Origin: Aggregatibacter actinomycetemcomitans
GTDB lineage: Bacteria > Pseudomonadota > Gammaproteobacteria > Enterobacterales > Pasteurellaceae
Reading direction: 5' to 3'
Length of the DNA: 64,000 bases
Assembly: GCF_003130205.1 (NCBI RefSeq)
Contig: NZ_NRDF01000001.1
Span: 367,103 to 431,102, forward strand
Part shown: positions 1-10,030 of the stretch, in pieces
Layout: each line of letters begins with the position of its first letter
Numbering within the stretch: position 1 is the first letter of the stretch
The notes under the pieces: generated by a model
Databases searched by the model: none
The model's input: only the letters and a program-made list of their open reading frames with translations
Told to the model about the DNA's origin: nothing
Made by a program: the position numbers and the translations under genes

Positions 1-902
1 GTAGCGAGATCGCGTTGCCGTCGAGCGAAGACGAAAGTTTCGTGTGCTGTTTATCTTCCATGAATTTGCTCTATTTTGATGAATGGAAAGACACCGACGC
101 ACCGGAAGTGCTGACCTATTTCTTGGATACGGTAATGAGCGAATTCATTGAACAAAGTGCCAATATTCAATACATCGAAAAAGCCAATAAATTCGCCCGC
201 CGTCATCGTGCATTAGGCTTGGGTGTGCTGGGCTGGCATAGCTATTTGCAATCGAAAAATATCGCTTTCGACAGTTTTGCAGCCATGCAGCACAACAACA
301 CGATTTTCAAATTGTTACAGGAAAAAACCTTAAAAGCCTCGAAAGAACTGGCACATCGTTTCGGCGAACCGGAAATTCTGAAAGGTTATGGTCGTCGTAA
401 TACCACATTGATGAGCGTGGCGCCAACCAAATCCAGCAGTTTTATTTTAGGCAGCGTATCGCCGTCCATCGAGCCGTTTAAATCCAATTACTACGTGAAA
501 GATTTATCCAAAATTAAAGTGGTCTATAAAAATCCGTTTTTGGAAGCGTTGCTCAAACAAAAGGGCTTGGATTGTGAAGATATTTGGGAAAGCATTCTGC
601 TCAATGACGGTTCTGTGCAACATTTAAACGAGCTGACCGAACAGGAAAAAGAAGTGTTTAAAACCTTCTCGGAAATCAGCCAACTTTCCGTGATTCAACA
701 GGCGGCACAACGCCAAAAATACATCGACCAAGGGCAAAGCGTTAATATCATGGTCCACCCCGCAACCCTGGCGCGCGATTTAAACCAGCTTTATCTCACC
801 GCCGAAGAACTGGGTTTGAAATCCATTTATTACCAATACAGCATGAGTGCGGCGCAAGTGTTTAACCGTAACCTGCTTAATTGCAGTAGCTGTGAAGGTT
901 AA
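1..902 (+). CDS. nrdA: Ribonucleoside-diphosphate reductase, large (alpha) subunit, 3' part
   Basis: This is the C-terminal ~300 residues of a class I ribonucleotide reductase alpha chain, which reduces ribonucleotides to deoxyribonucleotides in the cytoplasm. The frame is open to the left edge, so the gene begins outside the window. Visible family features are the barrel segment with SVSPSIEPF, the MSVAPTKSSS stretch and a C-terminal tail ending NCSSCEG, whose CxxC is the expected redox shuttle to thioredoxin or glutaredoxin. The tail differs from the enterobacterial NrdA tail, which fits a partner of the unusual small subunit encoded about 240 bp downstream. Assignment to class I is firm; the subclass is inferred from that partner. 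Confidence 0.93.
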   Translation, partial: SEIALPSSEDESFVCCLSSMNLLYFDEWKDTDAPEVLTYFLDTVMSEFIEQSANIQYIEKANKFARRHRALGLGVLGWHSYLQSKNIAFDSFAAMQHNNTIFKLLQEKTLKASKELAHRFGEPEILKGYGRRNTTLMSVAPTKSSSFILGSVSPSIEPFKSNYYVKDLSKIKVVYKNPFLEALLKQKGLDCEDIWESILLNDGSVQHLNELTEQEKEVFKTFSEISQLSVIQQAAQRQKYIDQGQSVNIMVHPATLARDLNQLYLTAEELGLKSIYYQYSMSAAQVFNRNLLNCSSCEG

Positions 903-979
903 AAAACACAAGAAAAAACAACCGCACTTTTTACAATAAAAACAGATGATGGCGCGCGTTTTCTAACCTGTGTTTTATA

Positions 980-1075
980 CTTGGCTCCACCCGTTTACGG
1001 GGGGAGCTGCCGAAGGCTGAGGGGGATGAAATTTATATTGCCCCCTTCCCCCGCAAGCAGGGGAAGGAAAGAATA
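980..1075 (+). repeat. Palindromic intergenic repeat, copy A
   Basis: The gap between nrdA and nrdB holds a GC-rich element with short inverted arms (CCCGTTTACGGG; then CCCTTCCCC-GCAAGCA-GGGGAAGG). The first ~50 bp recur on the opposite strand at 28364-28415 with only a few differences. It lies inside the presumed nrdAB transcript and could form a stable RNA hairpin there. No coding potential is visible. Confidence 0.6.
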
Positions 1076-1143
1076 AAGTAATATTCCGTCTGGTTATCCA
1101 TTTCTAATGCGCACCTTATTCCACGAATCACGAGGATCACACA

Positions 1144-2133
1144 ATGAACGCTACCGCAAAACGCAGCTTATTTACCCCACGCTTTGAAATTAAACCTTAC
1201 GAATACCCGGAACTGCTTGAATTTAAAGACGCTATCCGCCATTCTTACTGGCTTCACACAGAATTTAATTTCACCGGCGACATTCAGGATTTTCGCACCC
1301 ATATTAGCGATGTCGAACGTGCCGTTATCACCAAAACTATGCTTGCCATTTCGCAAATTGAAGTGAGCGTAAAACGCTTCTGGGGCAATCTCTACAATTA
1401 TTTCCCGAAACCGGAAATTGAAGATGTGGGCGGCAGTTTTCTGGAATCGGAAATTCGCCACAAAGATGCCTATTCTTTCCTGCTGGAAAAACTCGGTTTA
1501 AACGAAATGTTCCGCAACGTGCGTCAATACAAAGCCATCATGGCACGCATTGAGTACATGGAAGCTTTTATGCGTAAAAAAGACGTGAGCCAACAGGATT
1601 TTGTGCTTTCACTGGTGATGTTCTCTCTGTTTGTGGAACACATTTCGCTATTCAGCCAGTTTGTTATTATGATGAGCTTCAATAAGCACAAAAATCTGTT
1701 CAAAGGCATTTCCAATGCGGTAGAAGCCACCTCTAAAGAAGAAGAAATTCACGGGCGTTTTGGCATTAGCCTTTATCATCTTTTACGCGAAGAACAGCCG
1801 GAATTATTTACCGACGAGTTCTATGCAGAATTAAAAGAACTCGCCGAACAGGCGTTCAACGCAGAAAAAGCCATTCTGGACTGGATTTTTGAAGACGGCG
1901 AATTGGATTTCTTAAGCAAAACCACCGTGGAAAATTACATCGCCAACCGTTACAATAACTCCCTCGTCGCTTTAGGTTTGGAACCGATTTACAACATCAA
2001 TCCGGCGCAATTGAAGGAAACGGAATGGTTTGACATTGAAATTCTTTCGACCAAAGAAACGGATTTCTTCAACAAGCGTTCCACCGATTACAGTAAAAAA
2101 ATGAAACAAATCACGGCAGACGATTTGTTCTAG
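1144..2133 (+). CDS. nrdB: Ribonucleoside-diphosphate reductase, small (beta) subunit, class Id-like
   Basis: The 329-residue ferritin-like radical subunit of class I ribonucleotide reductase works with the upstream alpha subunit. Metal ligands are readable as E73, E103-x-x-H106, E165 and E200-x-x-H203, with a tyrosine (Y110) seven residues after E103. The first ligand is Glu rather than the Asp of E. coli NrdB, the protein is shorter than the ~376 residues of the enterobacterial type, and the sequence around ESEIRHKDAY resembles the dimanganese class Id group known from Flavobacterium and reported from Actinobacillus. No nrdI activase gene is seen nearby, which is compatible with class Id. 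The subclass is inference; the enzyme family is clear. An AGGA sits 7 bases upstream of the ATG. Confidence 0.93.
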   Translation: MNATAKRSLFTPRFEIKPYEYPELLEFKDAIRHSYWLHTEFNFTGDIQDFRTHISDVERAVITKTMLAISQIEVSVKRFWGNLYNYFPKPEIEDVGGSFLESEIRHKDAYSFLLEKLGLNEMFRNVRQYKAIMARIEYMEAFMRKKDVSQQDFVLSLVMFSLFVEHISLFSQFVIMMSFNKHKNLFKGISNAVEATSKEEEIHGRFGISLYHLLREEQPELFTDEFYAELKELAEQAFNAEKAILDWIFEDGELDFLSKTTVENYIANRYNNSLVALGLEPIYNINPAQLKETEWFDIEILSTKETDFFNKRSTDYSKKMKQITADDLF

Positions 2134-2136
2134 TCT

Positions 2137-2183
2137 CAAAAAGTGCGGTAGAAAATTAATGTGTTTTTTCACCGCACTTTTTT
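2137..2183 (+). terminator. Inverted uptake-sequence hairpin after nrdB
   Basis: AAAAAGTGCGGTAGAAAA pairs with TTTTTTCACCGCACTTTTTT around a short loop, followed by a T-run. The arms are an inverted pair of DNA uptake sequences, placed 4 bases after the nrdB stop. Confidence 0.8.
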
Positions 2184-2288
2184 CATGGGGAAACCGTAAC
2201 CGATTATGGCTAAACACCTTTATAAAATCGGTTAAAATTGCAACGGTTTTTCCCGAAATGTGATCTCGATCTAATTTTATTTTCGGCG

Positions 2289-2294
2289 TATAAT
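2289..2294 (+). promoter_or_regulatory. -10 element of the probable pykA promoter
   Basis: A perfect TATAAT lies about 85 bases before the pykA ATG. The matching -35 is weak, so only the -10 is marked. Confidence 0.45.
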
Positions 2295-2378
2295 ACCGCC
2301 CGGTTCTTGTGGGTAATTGTTGAAACCTGCGCCCGCAATAAAAAGTTTTACAATACAACTAATTACGGAGAAATCTTA

Positions 2379-3824
2379 ATGTCCAGAAGACTAAGAAGAA
2401 CGAAAATTGTATGTACTATGGGACCTTCAACAGACCGTGGTAACAATTTAGAAAAAATTATTGCTGCCGGTGCCAATGTAGTACGTATGAATTTCTCACA
2501 CGGTTCACCGGAAGATCATATCGCCCGCGCAGAACATGTACATGAAATTGCCAAAAAATTAGGCAAAACCGTAGCGATTTTAGGTGACTTACAAGGCCCT
2601 AAAATTCGCGTATCCACATTTAAAGACGGTAAAATCTTCTTAAACGTCGGCGATAAATTCGTATTAGACGCGGAATTACCGAAAGGCGAAGGCACACAAG
2701 AAGTTGTCGGTTTAGACTACAAAACCCTTCCACAAGACGTTGTACCGGGCGATATTCTGTTATTAGACGATGGTCGCGTGCAATTAAAAGTATTATCCAC
2801 CGAAGGCGCGAAAGTATTCACTGAAGTGACCGTAGGCGGTCCGTTATCCAACAACAAAGGGATTAACAAATTAGGCGGTGGTTTATCTGCCGATGCCTTA
2901 ACCGAAAAAGACAAAGCGGACATTATTACCGCCGCACGTATCGGTGTTGACTACCTTGCCGTCTCCTTCCCGCGCTCCAGCGCAGATTTAAACTACGCCC
3001 GTCAATTAGCCCAAGAAGCCGGCTTAAATGCCAAAATCGTTGCCAAAGTTGAACGTGCCGAAACTGTTGTTGACGATGCGTCAATGGACGACATCATTCT
3101 GGCTTCCGACATCATCATGGTTGCCCGCGGTGACTTAGGGGTGGAAATCGGTGATCCGGAATTGGTCGGCGTACAGAAAAAATTAATCCGCCGCTCCCGT
3201 AAATTAAACCGTGTGGTAATCACCGCGACTCAAATGATGGAATCTATGATCAGCAACCCAATGCCGACCCGTGCGGAAGTCATGGACGTGGCGAACGCGG
3301 TATTGGACGGCACCGACGCGGTAATGCTTTCTGCCGAAACCGCCGCCGGTCAATACCCTGCCGAAACCGTTGCCGCCATGGCGAAAGTGTGTTTAGGTGC
3401 GGAAAAAATGCCTAGCGTAAATACTTCTCATCATCGTATGGATATGGAATTTGACAATCCTGAAGAAACCATTGCCATGTCCGCCATGTTCGCTGCCAAC
3501 CATATGAAAGGCGTGACTGCAATTATCGCCATGACCAGTTCCGGCCGCACCCCGCTGTTAATGTCCCGCATTAGCTCCGGCTTGCCGATTTTTGCTTTAT
3601 CCCGTAATCAAAATACCTTAAACCTGTGTGCGTTGTATCGCGGTGTAACACCGATTTATTACGATGACGTCAGTCGCACCATTGAAGGCGCACAAAAAGC
3701 CATCAACTTGTTAAAAGAAAAAGGCTTCTTAATGTCCGGCGATACCGTGTTATTAACCCAAGGCGCAGAATTCGCCAACAGCGGTTCTAATACCAACACC
3801 TGTCGTATCCTTACCGTTGAATAA
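2379..3824 (+). CDS. pykA: Pyruvate kinase, PykA (type II)
   Basis: Cytoplasmic enzyme making pyruvate and ATP from phosphoenolpyruvate and ADP, the last step of glycolysis. The 481-residue protein starts [11 protein letters not shown], nearly the same as E. coli PykA and of the same length. It shows the N-terminal TIM-barrel motif RMNFSHGS, the catalytic-lysine motif [14 protein letters not shown] and the [10 protein letters not shown] motif. An in-frame ATG at 2238 would add 47 residues unlike any pyruvate kinase and includes the promoter region. The ATG at 2379 has a GGAG 8 bases upstream and is chosen instead. The gene appears monocistronic, with its own -10 element and a terminator. Confidence 0.97.
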   Translation: MSRRLRRTKIVCTMGPSTDRGNNLEKIIAAGANVVRMNFSHGSPEDHIARAEHVHEIAKKLGKTVAILGDLQGPKIRVSTFKDGKIFLNVGDKFVLDAELPKGEGTQEVVGLDYKTLPQDVVPGDILLLDDGRVQLKVLSTEGAKVFTEVTVGGPLSNNKGINKLGGGLSADALTEKDKADIITAARIGVDYLAVSFPRSSADLNYARQLAQEAGLNAKIVAKVERAETVVDDASMDDIILASDIIMVARGDLGVEIGDPELVGVQKKLIRRSRKLNRVVITATQMMESMISNPMPTRAEVMDVANAVLDGTDAVMLSAETAAGQYPAETVAAMAKVCLGAEKMPSVNTSHHRMDMEFDNPEETIAMSAMFAANHMKGVTAIIAMTSSGRTPLLMSRISSGLPIFALSRNQNTLNLCALYRGVTPIYYDDVSRTIEGAQKAINLLKEKGFLMSGDTVLLTQGAEFANSGSNTNTCRILTVE

Positions 3825-3845
3825 TTGGCGTAACGATAAACGGAT

Positions 3846-3878
3846 AAAAAAAGGCTTAGAGAATTCTAAGCCTTTTTT
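3846..3878. terminator. Bidirectional terminator between pykA and lsrG
   Basis: AAAAAAGGCTTAG and CTAAGCCTTTTTT form a 13-bp stem around a 6-base loop. T-runs on both strands suit the converging pykA and lsr transcripts. Confidence 0.85.
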
Positions 3879-3930
3879 TGCGTGAATAAAAAACACCGAA
3901 AATTTCGACCGCACTTTTATGCGTTGTTCA

Positions 3931-4233
3931 TCAAATAACGGCTTCAGGAAACACCCATTCAAAGATTTTTTTACTTCGACTGCCGGTCATTATAGGTTCC
4001 AGCTCGGCGACACAGCGATGGTAATGCACCGTTTTGCGATGCGCTTCCAAAGCAGCTTCGTTCACATAGACTTCATAAGCGTAAAAACGGGTGCGAACGT
4101 CCGGATCACGCAACACATCAAAACGCAAATTGCCCGGTTCCTGTCGGGTACCGATATGATTACGTTCAAAGATGTCGAGAAATTCCTGCTCTTTACCTTC
4201 CTTAACATTAATCTCTACCAACATTGCAAACAT
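3931..4233 (-). CDS. lsrG: LsrG, phospho-AI-2 isomerase
   Basis: A 100-residue single-domain ABM (antibiotic biosynthesis monooxygenase fold) protein, starting MFAMLVEINVKEG, the usual LsrG length. The family isomerises phosphorylated autoinducer-2 (phosphonooxy-pentanedione) in the cytoplasm, before LsrF cleaves the product. Candidate active-site histidines lie in the segment HRKTVHYHRC. It is the last gene of the lsrACDBFG operon, 32 bases after lsrF, and is followed by a terminator shared with pykA. Identification rests on both sequence and position. Confidence 0.93.
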   Translation of the reverse strand: MFAMLVEINVKEGKEQEFLDIFERNHIGTRQEPGNLRFDVLRDPDVRTRFYAYEVYVNEAALEAHRKTVHYHRCVAELEPIMTGSRSKKIFEWVFPEAVI

Positions 4234-4265
4234 AACAAACTCCTTATTGCAAAAAATGAGAAAGA

Positions 4266-5144
4266 CTACGCATTTTTTTCATGCAGATATAACTGATAGG
4301 CTTTTTCTGCATTTTCACCGCCGTGAACAATGGCATGTACTGCTTTCAACATGGCAATCGGCGCGTCAGATTGGAAAATATTACGCCCCATATCCACACC
4401 GGAAGCCCCTTGGTCAATGGCTTTGTAGCACATATCCAACGCGTCTTGTTCCGGTAATTTTTTGCCGCCGGCAATGACAATCGGTACCGGGCAGCCGGCA
4501 GTTACGCGTTCAAAGCCTTTATCCACATAATAGGTTTTGATGATATGCGCACCCATTTCCGCTGCGATACGGGTCGCCAAGGAAAAATAGCGTTGATCCC
4601 GCGCCATATCTTTACCGACGCCTGTCACCGCCATGGTCGGCATACCGTAACGCGTCCCCTGATCCACTAACTGAATAATATTTTTAATGGATTGATGTTC
4701 ATGTTGCGAACCAATATACACCTGTGCCGCCATCGCGGAAACATTCAGACGCAAGGCATCTTCCACACTCACCGCCACCGCTTCGTTGGATAATTCGGTC
4801 AAAATTGAATTGGCACCGGATGCACGCAAAACGACAGGTTTGCGGGTGGATGCCGGCACGACGCTACGCAAAATACCACGGGTACACATTAATACGTCGG
4901 TATATTCAAATAACGTGGTGATGTGCAAATCAATACGTTCCAGCCCGGTAGTCGGTCCTTGGAAATAACCGTGGTCGAACGCCAGCATAATGGTTCTGCC
5001 TGTTTTCGGGTTAAAAATATTCGCCAGGCGGGATTGCATGCCCCAATCCAACGCGCCGGCACCTTTTAAATAAAACGCCTGATTGGTTTGCGGTCGATCC
5101 AGACCGAAATCTTTACCGTCTCTAATGTCATCTAAATCTGCCAT
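4266..5144 (-). CDS. lsrF: LsrF, 3-hydroxy-5-phosphonooxypentane-2,4-dione thiolase
   Basis: A 292-residue aldolase-fold enzyme. LsrF transfers an acetyl group from processed phospho-AI-2 to coenzyme A, giving dihydroxyacetone phosphate and acetyl-CoA, and so ends AI-2 breakdown. The DhnA/FbaB-type signature is visible in [11 protein letters not shown], and the Schiff-base lysine region in [13 protein letters not shown]. The C-terminal [13 protein letters not shown] is a phosphate-binding loop. It sits 23 bases after lsrB and upstream of lsrG in the same transcript. Length and order match the enterobacterial operon. Confidence 0.95.
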   Translation of the reverse strand: MADLDDIRDGKDFGLDRPQTNQAFYLKGAGALDWGMQSRLANIFNPKTGRTIMLAFDHGYFQGPTTGLERIDLHITTLFEYTDVLMCTRGILRSVVPASTRKPVVLRASGANSILTELSNEAVAVSVEDALRLNVSAMAAQVYIGSQHEHQSIKNIIQLVDQGTRYGMPTMAVTGVGKDMARDQRYFSLATRIAAEMGAHIIKTYYVDKGFERVTAGCPVPIVIAGGKKLPEQDALDMCYKAIDQGASGVDMGRNIFQSDAPIAMLKAVHAIVHGGENAEKAYQLYLHEKNA

Positions 5145-5167
5145 TGAAATACTCCTCTCTTCGCTAA

Positions 5168-6190
5168 TCAGAAATTGTAGTTGTCGATATTGTCTTTGGT
5201 GAATACCACGCGTTCAGGCAATAAAATAATGCCGTTGCCGTCCGCTTCATATTCGTAGCCTTGTACTTTGTTCGGTGAAACCTCAATAGTACCGATACCC
5301 TGCACGTTCAATTTATCGCCCACATTTAATTTTTCACCTTTCAATAAGGCATTGGCGGCAGCCACGGAAATTTTGCCTTGTTGCACCACATCCCATAAGC
5401 CGAATTGTTTTACCGTGCCGCGTTTCACATAAGGGCGCATCACATTCGGGGTACTAAACCCAACAATCACCACGGAATTCACTTTCAAGTTTTCTGCTGC
5501 CTGTGCAGCCGCCGGTAATGCGTTGGCATCCGGTGCGATAATGGCATCTAAATCAGGATAGGCTTTCAAAATGCTTTCGGCAGTTTGCAGGGATTTAATG
5601 GCGTCGTTATAACCAAATTGGGTGATTACAATTTGCCATTCCGGATGATCTTTGGCAATTTTCGCTTTGGCTTCTTTCACCCATTGATTTTGGTCGGTAA
5701 CTGTCGGGCTGGAATAGAAAAACGCCACTTTGGCTTTCGGTTTGCTGATTTGATTCGCCGCCATATCCACCAACATGGAGCCTAACTGTTCCGGTGTGCC
5801 TTGGTTGATATAGTGACTACGGCATTCCGGTTTGGTGTCGGAGTCCCAGGTCAATACTTTTACGCCGCGTTTCATGGCACGTTGCAAAGTAGAGCATAAA
5901 CCGTCCGGGGAAACCGCCGACACCACAATCGCGTTGTAACCTTGATTCACAAAGTTATTGATCAGTTGCACCTGATTAGGCACGCTCGGTTCGGTCGGAC
6001 CGTCATAAGTAACATCCACGCCCAAGGTTTTGCCCATTTCGGTGGCGCCCTGCCCGCCGCTGGTGAAGAAACCCACGCCCACCAGTTTAGGAATAAAGGC
6101 GATACGGTCGGCTGCCTGTGCCGTCGCCACAACGGATAAACCGAGTAACACGGAAAGTGCGGTTAGTTTTACACACGTTTTCATATTCAT
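5168..6190 (-). CDS. lsrB: LsrB, periplasmic AI-2-binding protein
   Basis: Periplasmic receptor that delivers autoinducer-2 to the LsrACD importer. The 340-residue protein has a signal peptide (residues 1-26, cleavage after AQA) and a type I periplasmic-binding fold. The six residues known to contact AI-2 in Salmonella LsrB can be read at the same numbers: K35, D116, D166, Q167, P220 and A222. AI-2 is therefore the expected ligand, and not only ribose as in its RbsB relatives. Two in-frame ATGs (codons 1 and 3) are possible starts. The gene lies 18 bases after lsrD. Confidence 0.96.
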   Translation of the reverse strand: MNMKTCVKLTALSVLLGLSVVATAQAADRIAFIPKLVGVGFFTSGGQGATEMGKTLGVDVTYDGPTEPSVPNQVQLINNFVNQGYNAIVVSAVSPDGLCSTLQRAMKRGVKVLTWDSDTKPECRSHYINQGTPEQLGSMLVDMAANQISKPKAKVAFFYSSPTVTDQNQWVKEAKAKIAKDHPEWQIVITQFGYNDAIKSLQTAESILKAYPDLDAIIAPDANALPAAAQAAENLKVNSVVIVGFSTPNVMRPYVKRGTVKQFGLWDVVQQGKISVAAANALLKGEKLNVGDKLNVQGIGTIEVSPNKVQGYEYEADGNGIILLPERVVFTKDNIDNYNF

Positions 6191-6208
6191 TTTCCTCTTG
6201 AGTTGAAT

Positions 6209-7213
6209 TTAATCTACTGCTACCTGACGTTCGGTTCGCCGACAAACCCATTGCACAATAGCACCATAATGCAAACTGACGGACTTGCCGATTAACACGA
6301 TAATAAGTAAGGCGCCGGATAAAGCGCCGGAAATTTCATTGGGAATACCGATCATTTGCAATCCCTGTTGCAAATAACCGATGAGCATGGCGGCAATCGC
6401 CGTGCCGATAATGGAACCGGCTCCGCCGTAAATATTGGCGCCGCCCAACACCACGGCAGTTAATACCGGCATTAATAAGGAACTGCCTAAATCGGAGCGG
6501 GCGGAGCCGAAATAAGACACCAACAATACCGCCACGAAGGCGGCGATGATGCCGATAAAGGAATAAATCAATAATAATGTGCGACGAATCGGCACGGCGC
6601 TGTAACAGGAAGTGCGTTCACTTTGCCCGATTAAAAACGTGCTTCTGCCGATGGTGGTTTTGTACATCAACAACCAGAAGATGAGCGTCATTAACAGAAA
6701 ATACAGGATCGGGGTCGGAATGCCGAATAAGGTTTGATTGGCGAAATCCAACAACGCATCGGGAAAGCCGCCGATGCCCTCATAACCTGTTGCGCCGGCA
6801 AAACCGGATAATAACAACGCTCCGCCGCCGAACAGGTACATGGTGCCTAAGGTAATCACCAACGGATTCACTTTGGTGTATAGAATTAATCCGGCATTAA
6901 TCAAACCGCATAATATGCCGACCATAAAAGTTAACGGAATCGCCAACATCAACGGCACATCGGCTTTAAACAATACGCCCAAGGTGATGGCGCATAAACC
7001 GACGGTGGAACCGAAGGAAATATCCATGCCGCCGCTGACGATAATCATAGTCAACGGCAAGGCAAGCATACCGATATAAATAAAATCGCTGGTACTGTAA
7101 AGCAATACGTTTAAATCCAGCATACGCGGATTGAAAGCGCCGAAACCGAGAATTTCAATGATGACCAAACAAAATAACGTCAATTCCCAGCCGTATCTTT
7201 TCAACGTCAACAT
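6209..7213 (-). CDS. lsrD: LsrD, AI-2 ABC importer permease
   Basis: A 334-residue inner-membrane permease of the ribose/AI-2 (BPD_transp_2) family with about ten hydrophobic segments. The typical GGMDISFGSTVGL motif and the C-terminal coupling region VLGGANIYGGAGS are present. With LsrC it forms the channel that LsrA energises and LsrB feeds. It lies between lsrC (13-base gap) and lsrB (18-base gap). LsrC and LsrD are separated here by gene order and by similarity to the enterobacterial pair. Confidence 0.94.
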   Translation of the reverse strand: MLTLKRYGWELTLFCLVIIEILGFGAFNPRMLDLNVLLYSTSDFIYIGMLALPLTMIIVSGGMDISFGSTVGLCAITLGVLFKADVPLMLAIPLTFMVGILCGLINAGLILYTKVNPLVITLGTMYLFGGGALLLSGFAGATGYEGIGGFPDALLDFANQTLFGIPTPILYFLLMTLIFWLLMYKTTIGRSTFLIGQSERTSCYSAVPIRRTLLLIYSFIGIIAAFVAVLLVSYFGSARSDLGSSLLMPVLTAVVLGGANIYGGAGSIIGTAIAAMLIGYLQQGLQMIGIPNEISGALSGALLIIVLIGKSVSLHYGAIVQWVCRRTERQVAVD

Positions 7214-7226
7214 AATTATTCTCTCC

Positions 7227-8258
7227 TTATTTCGACCGCACTTTTACATCGATGCCGTTGACACTCTCCGCTTTCAAGAAGCGGGCGTAACGTTGTAATT
7301 TCAAATTATTGGCGATCATCACGCGAATCCGTCCGTCAAACACCAATACGGCAAGCAGTACGATACCGGCTACAAAATTATTCCAATAAGCAGGCACTTT
7401 AAGTAACACCAAAATCGTATCGATTTGAATCAGGAAATAGGCGCCTAACACCGCGCCGATTAAATTTCCCGCACCGCCGAGCAAGCTGATCCCGCCCAAC
7501 ACACATGCGGCGATCGCCTTCATTTCCAAACCGTTACCGGTAGAATTCGGCACAAAACCGATTTGCGAGGCAAAAACAATCCCGGCAATTGCCGCCATCA
7601 TGCCGTTTATGGCAAAAGCGACGATTCTCACCTGATCAATACGCACGCCCAATTGCAGCGCCCCTTGCAGATTATCCCCCACGGCATAGAAATTACGCCC
7701 GGCGGGGAGCTTCGTTAAGAAATAATACGTGGCGAGAATCAAGATAATCAGGATCCAACCGATAGGCGAAATATGTAAGAAAACAGGTTCGGAGAGTGTT
7801 TTTAGTTGTTGCGGCAAACCTTCGATCCATTTCCCGCCGGTAATCAACAACATAATGCCTTTGTATAATCCCAGCGTGCCTAATGTGGCAACAATGGCGA
7901 GAATGCGTAACGTGGTTACCAATACGCCGTTTAATAATCCCGCCGCCAAACCGCAACATAAGGTAATAAGAAAAGCGCTGCTCAACCCGTAACCGGCGTT
8001 TAACAAACTGCCGACAATCACCGCACAAAGCCCCATGGTGGAACCGACGGACACGTCGATGTTGCGGGTTAAAATGACGAAAGTGGCGCCAATCGCCAGC
8101 AAAATGACGATTTGTGCGGAATTAAACACCATGCTTAAGGTTTGCAAATGAAAGCCGTTTCCGACAAAACCTAACAGTAAAAATAACAAACCGATGGCAA
8201 TAAGAATGGTCAGTTCACGATTATCCTGAATCAGTTTCAGTATCAATTTTCCCATCAT
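7227..8258 (-). CDS. lsrC: LsrC, AI-2 ABC importer permease
   Basis: A 343-residue membrane permease of the same family as LsrD, with the motifs [13 protein letters not shown] and [13 protein letters not shown] and a comparable pattern of transmembrane helices. It is the second gene of the operon and starts 9 bases after lsrA ends. The start has two consecutive ATG codons; the first is taken. The final codons hold an ACCGCACTT uptake sequence, so the C-terminal tail is built partly from that repeat. Confidence 0.94.
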   Translation of the reverse strand: MMGKLILKLIQDNRELTILIAIGLLFLLLGFVGNGFHLQTLSMVFNSAQIVILLAIGATFVILTRNIDVSVGSTMGLCAVIVGSLLNAGYGLSSAFLITLCCGLAAGLLNGVLVTTLRILAIVATLGTLGLYKGIMLLITGGKWIEGLPQQLKTLSEPVFLHISPIGWILIILILATYYFLTKLPAGRNFYAVGDNLQGALQLGVRIDQVRIVAFAINGMMAAIAGIVFASQIGFVPNSTGNGLEMKAIAACVLGGISLLGGAGNLIGAVLGAYFLIQIDTILVLLKVPAYWNNFVAGIVLLAVLVFDGRIRVMIANNLKLQRYARFLKAESVNGIDVKVRSK

Positions 8259-8267
8259 CGATTCTCC

Positions 8268-9785
8268 TTACCCATGCGTACTGCCGAACGCCATTTGCAT
8301 GATATTGTTGGTATTAATCGCCTCACCGACCAAAGAATGGCTAATTTGCCCGTCATGCATGACCAATACGCGATCCGACATATGCTCGATTTCTTCTAAG
8401 TCGGAAGAAATAAACAACACCGCCACATTTTGTTTGGCGATATTTTTAATCAGCTGATAAATATCCGCACGCGCCCCGACATCTACACCGCGTGTCGGCT
8501 CGTCCATAATCAGCAGCGCCGGATCCGCTTCCAGACACTTGGCGATCAACACTTTTTGCTGATTCCCGCCGGACAGCGTTCTGACTGCTTGTCGCTCATC
8601 ACTGAATTTAATCCCGATAGCACGATAGTAACGTTCCAAAGTGGCGCTTTCTTTCGCCGTATCCAGCCAGAATCCCATATCGTTATAGGTCAACCCGCAG
8701 ACATTCCAGGTTAACGGCGAATCCGGATATAATCCGGAAGCCTGGCGATCTTCCGGCAAATAAACGATGCCTTGGTGGAGCCGAGATTTAATGTCGCACG
8801 CACTGATTTCCCGATTATCAAAGAAAATTTGACCGCACTTTTGTTTACGCAAGCCATATAAGGTTTCCGCCAATTCCGTCCGCCCTGCGCCGACTACCCC
8901 TGCCAAGCCTAAAATTTCACCGGGATAAATATCAAAAGCGACATTTTTAAACCCTTCACCGGTCAAATTCTGCACCTGCAAAATCGGCTTGTCGGTGGAT
9001 TTCACACGATTATGTCCCGGCAATTCCAGCCATAATTTTTGGCTTTCCGTTAAGCCGGTATTCTTCGCCTTCGGCGTGATGGCGGTAATCACATCATTTT
9101 TATTCAACTCGGCGGTATTGCCGGTCAGCGCAATATAGCCGTCGCGCATGACGCTGATACGGTGAGAAATCTGCCACACTTCGGGCAGTTTATGAGAAAT
9201 GAAGACAATGCCCACGCCCTTCTCCAGCAACGAACGAATTTTCTTAAACAGGTTCTCCGTTTCGATTGGCGTTAAAGAGGCGGTGGGTTCGTCCAGAATC
9301 AGAATAGACGCATTGCGCATAAGCCCGCGCATAATTTCCACCAGCTGTTGATCGGCGACTTCCAGCGAACCCGCCGGCATATCCAGCTTTAAATGAGAGT
9401 TCAGTTCTGCTAAAAGTGCGGTCAGTTTTTCCGATGTTTTTTCATGACGGGTTAAGCCGAATAAAATATTTTCTTTCACCGTTAAATTCGGAAATAACAG
9501 CGGCTCCTGCGGCACTAAATAAATGCCGAGCTGATGGGCTTTATTCGGGGAAAGTTTATTTTGTCGCACCCCATGAATTTCCAGTTCTCCGCTATCTTGC
9601 GGCTGAATACCAGCAATAATTTTCATCAGCGTCGATTTTCCCGCGCCGTTACCACCAAGCAAGGCGTGCACTTCACCGGCGTATAAGGAAAAATCAATGG
9701 CTTTCAGCACTTCCACGCCGGAAAACGACTTACCGATGTTTCGGGCGGATATTAAGCATTTTGGCTCTGAAATTTGAGTTTGCAT
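8268..9785 (-). CDS. lsrA: LsrA, AI-2 ABC importer ATPase (two ABC domains)
   Basis: Cytoplasmic ATPase that drives AI-2 import. The 505-residue protein has two tandem ABC domains. The first has Walker A GGNGAGKS (44-51) and Walker [12 protein letters not shown]. The second has a degenerate P-loop ([10 protein letters not shown]), a good signature (LSGGNQQK) and Walker [13 protein letters not shown]. This one-good, one-altered P-loop pattern is normal for the RbsA/LsrA family. It is the first gene of the operon, with an AGG 8 bases before the ATG, and faces lsrR across a 245-bp regulatory region. Confidence 0.96.
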   Translation of the reverse strand: MQTQISEPKCLISARNIGKSFSGVEVLKAIDFSLYAGEVHALLGGNGAGKSTLMKIIAGIQPQDSGELEIHGVRQNKLSPNKAHQLGIYLVPQEPLLFPNLTVKENILFGLTRHEKTSEKLTALLAELNSHLKLDMPAGSLEVADQQLVEIMRGLMRNASILILDEPTASLTPIETENLFKKIRSLLEKGVGIVFISHKLPEVWQISHRISVMRDGYIALTGNTAELNKNDVITAITPKAKNTGLTESQKLWLELPGHNRVKSTDKPILQVQNLTGEGFKNVAFDIYPGEILGLAGVVGAGRTELAETLYGLRKQKCGQIFFDNREISACDIKSRLHQGIVYLPEDRQASGLYPDSPLTWNVCGLTYNDMGFWLDTAKESATLERYYRAIGIKFSDERQAVRTLSGGNQQKVLIAKCLEADPALLIMDEPTRGVDVGARADIYQLIKNIAKQNVAVLFISSDLEEIEHMSDRVLVMHDGQISHSLVGEAINTNNIMQMAFGSTHG

Positions 9786-9868
9786 CTTTTACCTGCCACA
9801 CAGAATGAACAAATGTACTTTCATGAAAACATTTTTTCAAAATACTAGTCAGGAATTCACAAAATTTC

Positions 9869-9884
9869 TGAGAGATAGATCACA
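9869..9884. promoter_or_regulatory. Probable CRP site, lsrA-lsrR intergenic region
   Basis: TGAGA-GATAGA-TCACA differs from the CRP consensus TGTGA-N6-TCACA by one base. Cyclic-AMP/CRP control of both lsr operons is known in enterobacteria and A. actinomycetemcomitans. It lies about 85 bases from the lsrA start, suitable for activating lsrA. Confidence 0.6.
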
Positions 9885-9928
9885 AATCTAAATAAGACTG
9901 CTTAAAAACCACCACTTATTTTTAAAAA

Positions 9929-9944
9929 AGTGATCTTCATCATG
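9929..9944. promoter_or_regulatory. Weaker CRP-like site near the lsrR promoter
   Basis: AGTGA-TCTTCA-TCATG matches 7 of the 10 defined CRP positions and sits about 90 bases before lsrR. Flanking AAA and TTT add symmetry. It could equally be part of an LsrR operator. Confidence 0.4.
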
Positions 9945-10030
9945 CTTTTACAAAAAAACAACAAGAACAATTGATAATAGTAAAAAACAAATGAATAATA
10001 CCCGAAATCAATAAAAATGAATAAAGCAAT

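Noticed and set aside
2238..2378. N-terminal extension of pyruvate kinase from an upstream ATG
   Set aside because: The 47 extra residues are unlike the family, cover the promoter -10 and lack a good ribosome site; the ATG at 2379 gives the normal start.
3919..4296. Plus-strand frame of 125 codons over lsrG
   Set aside because: It is antisense to a well-recognised LsrG and LsrF start; no family resemblance.
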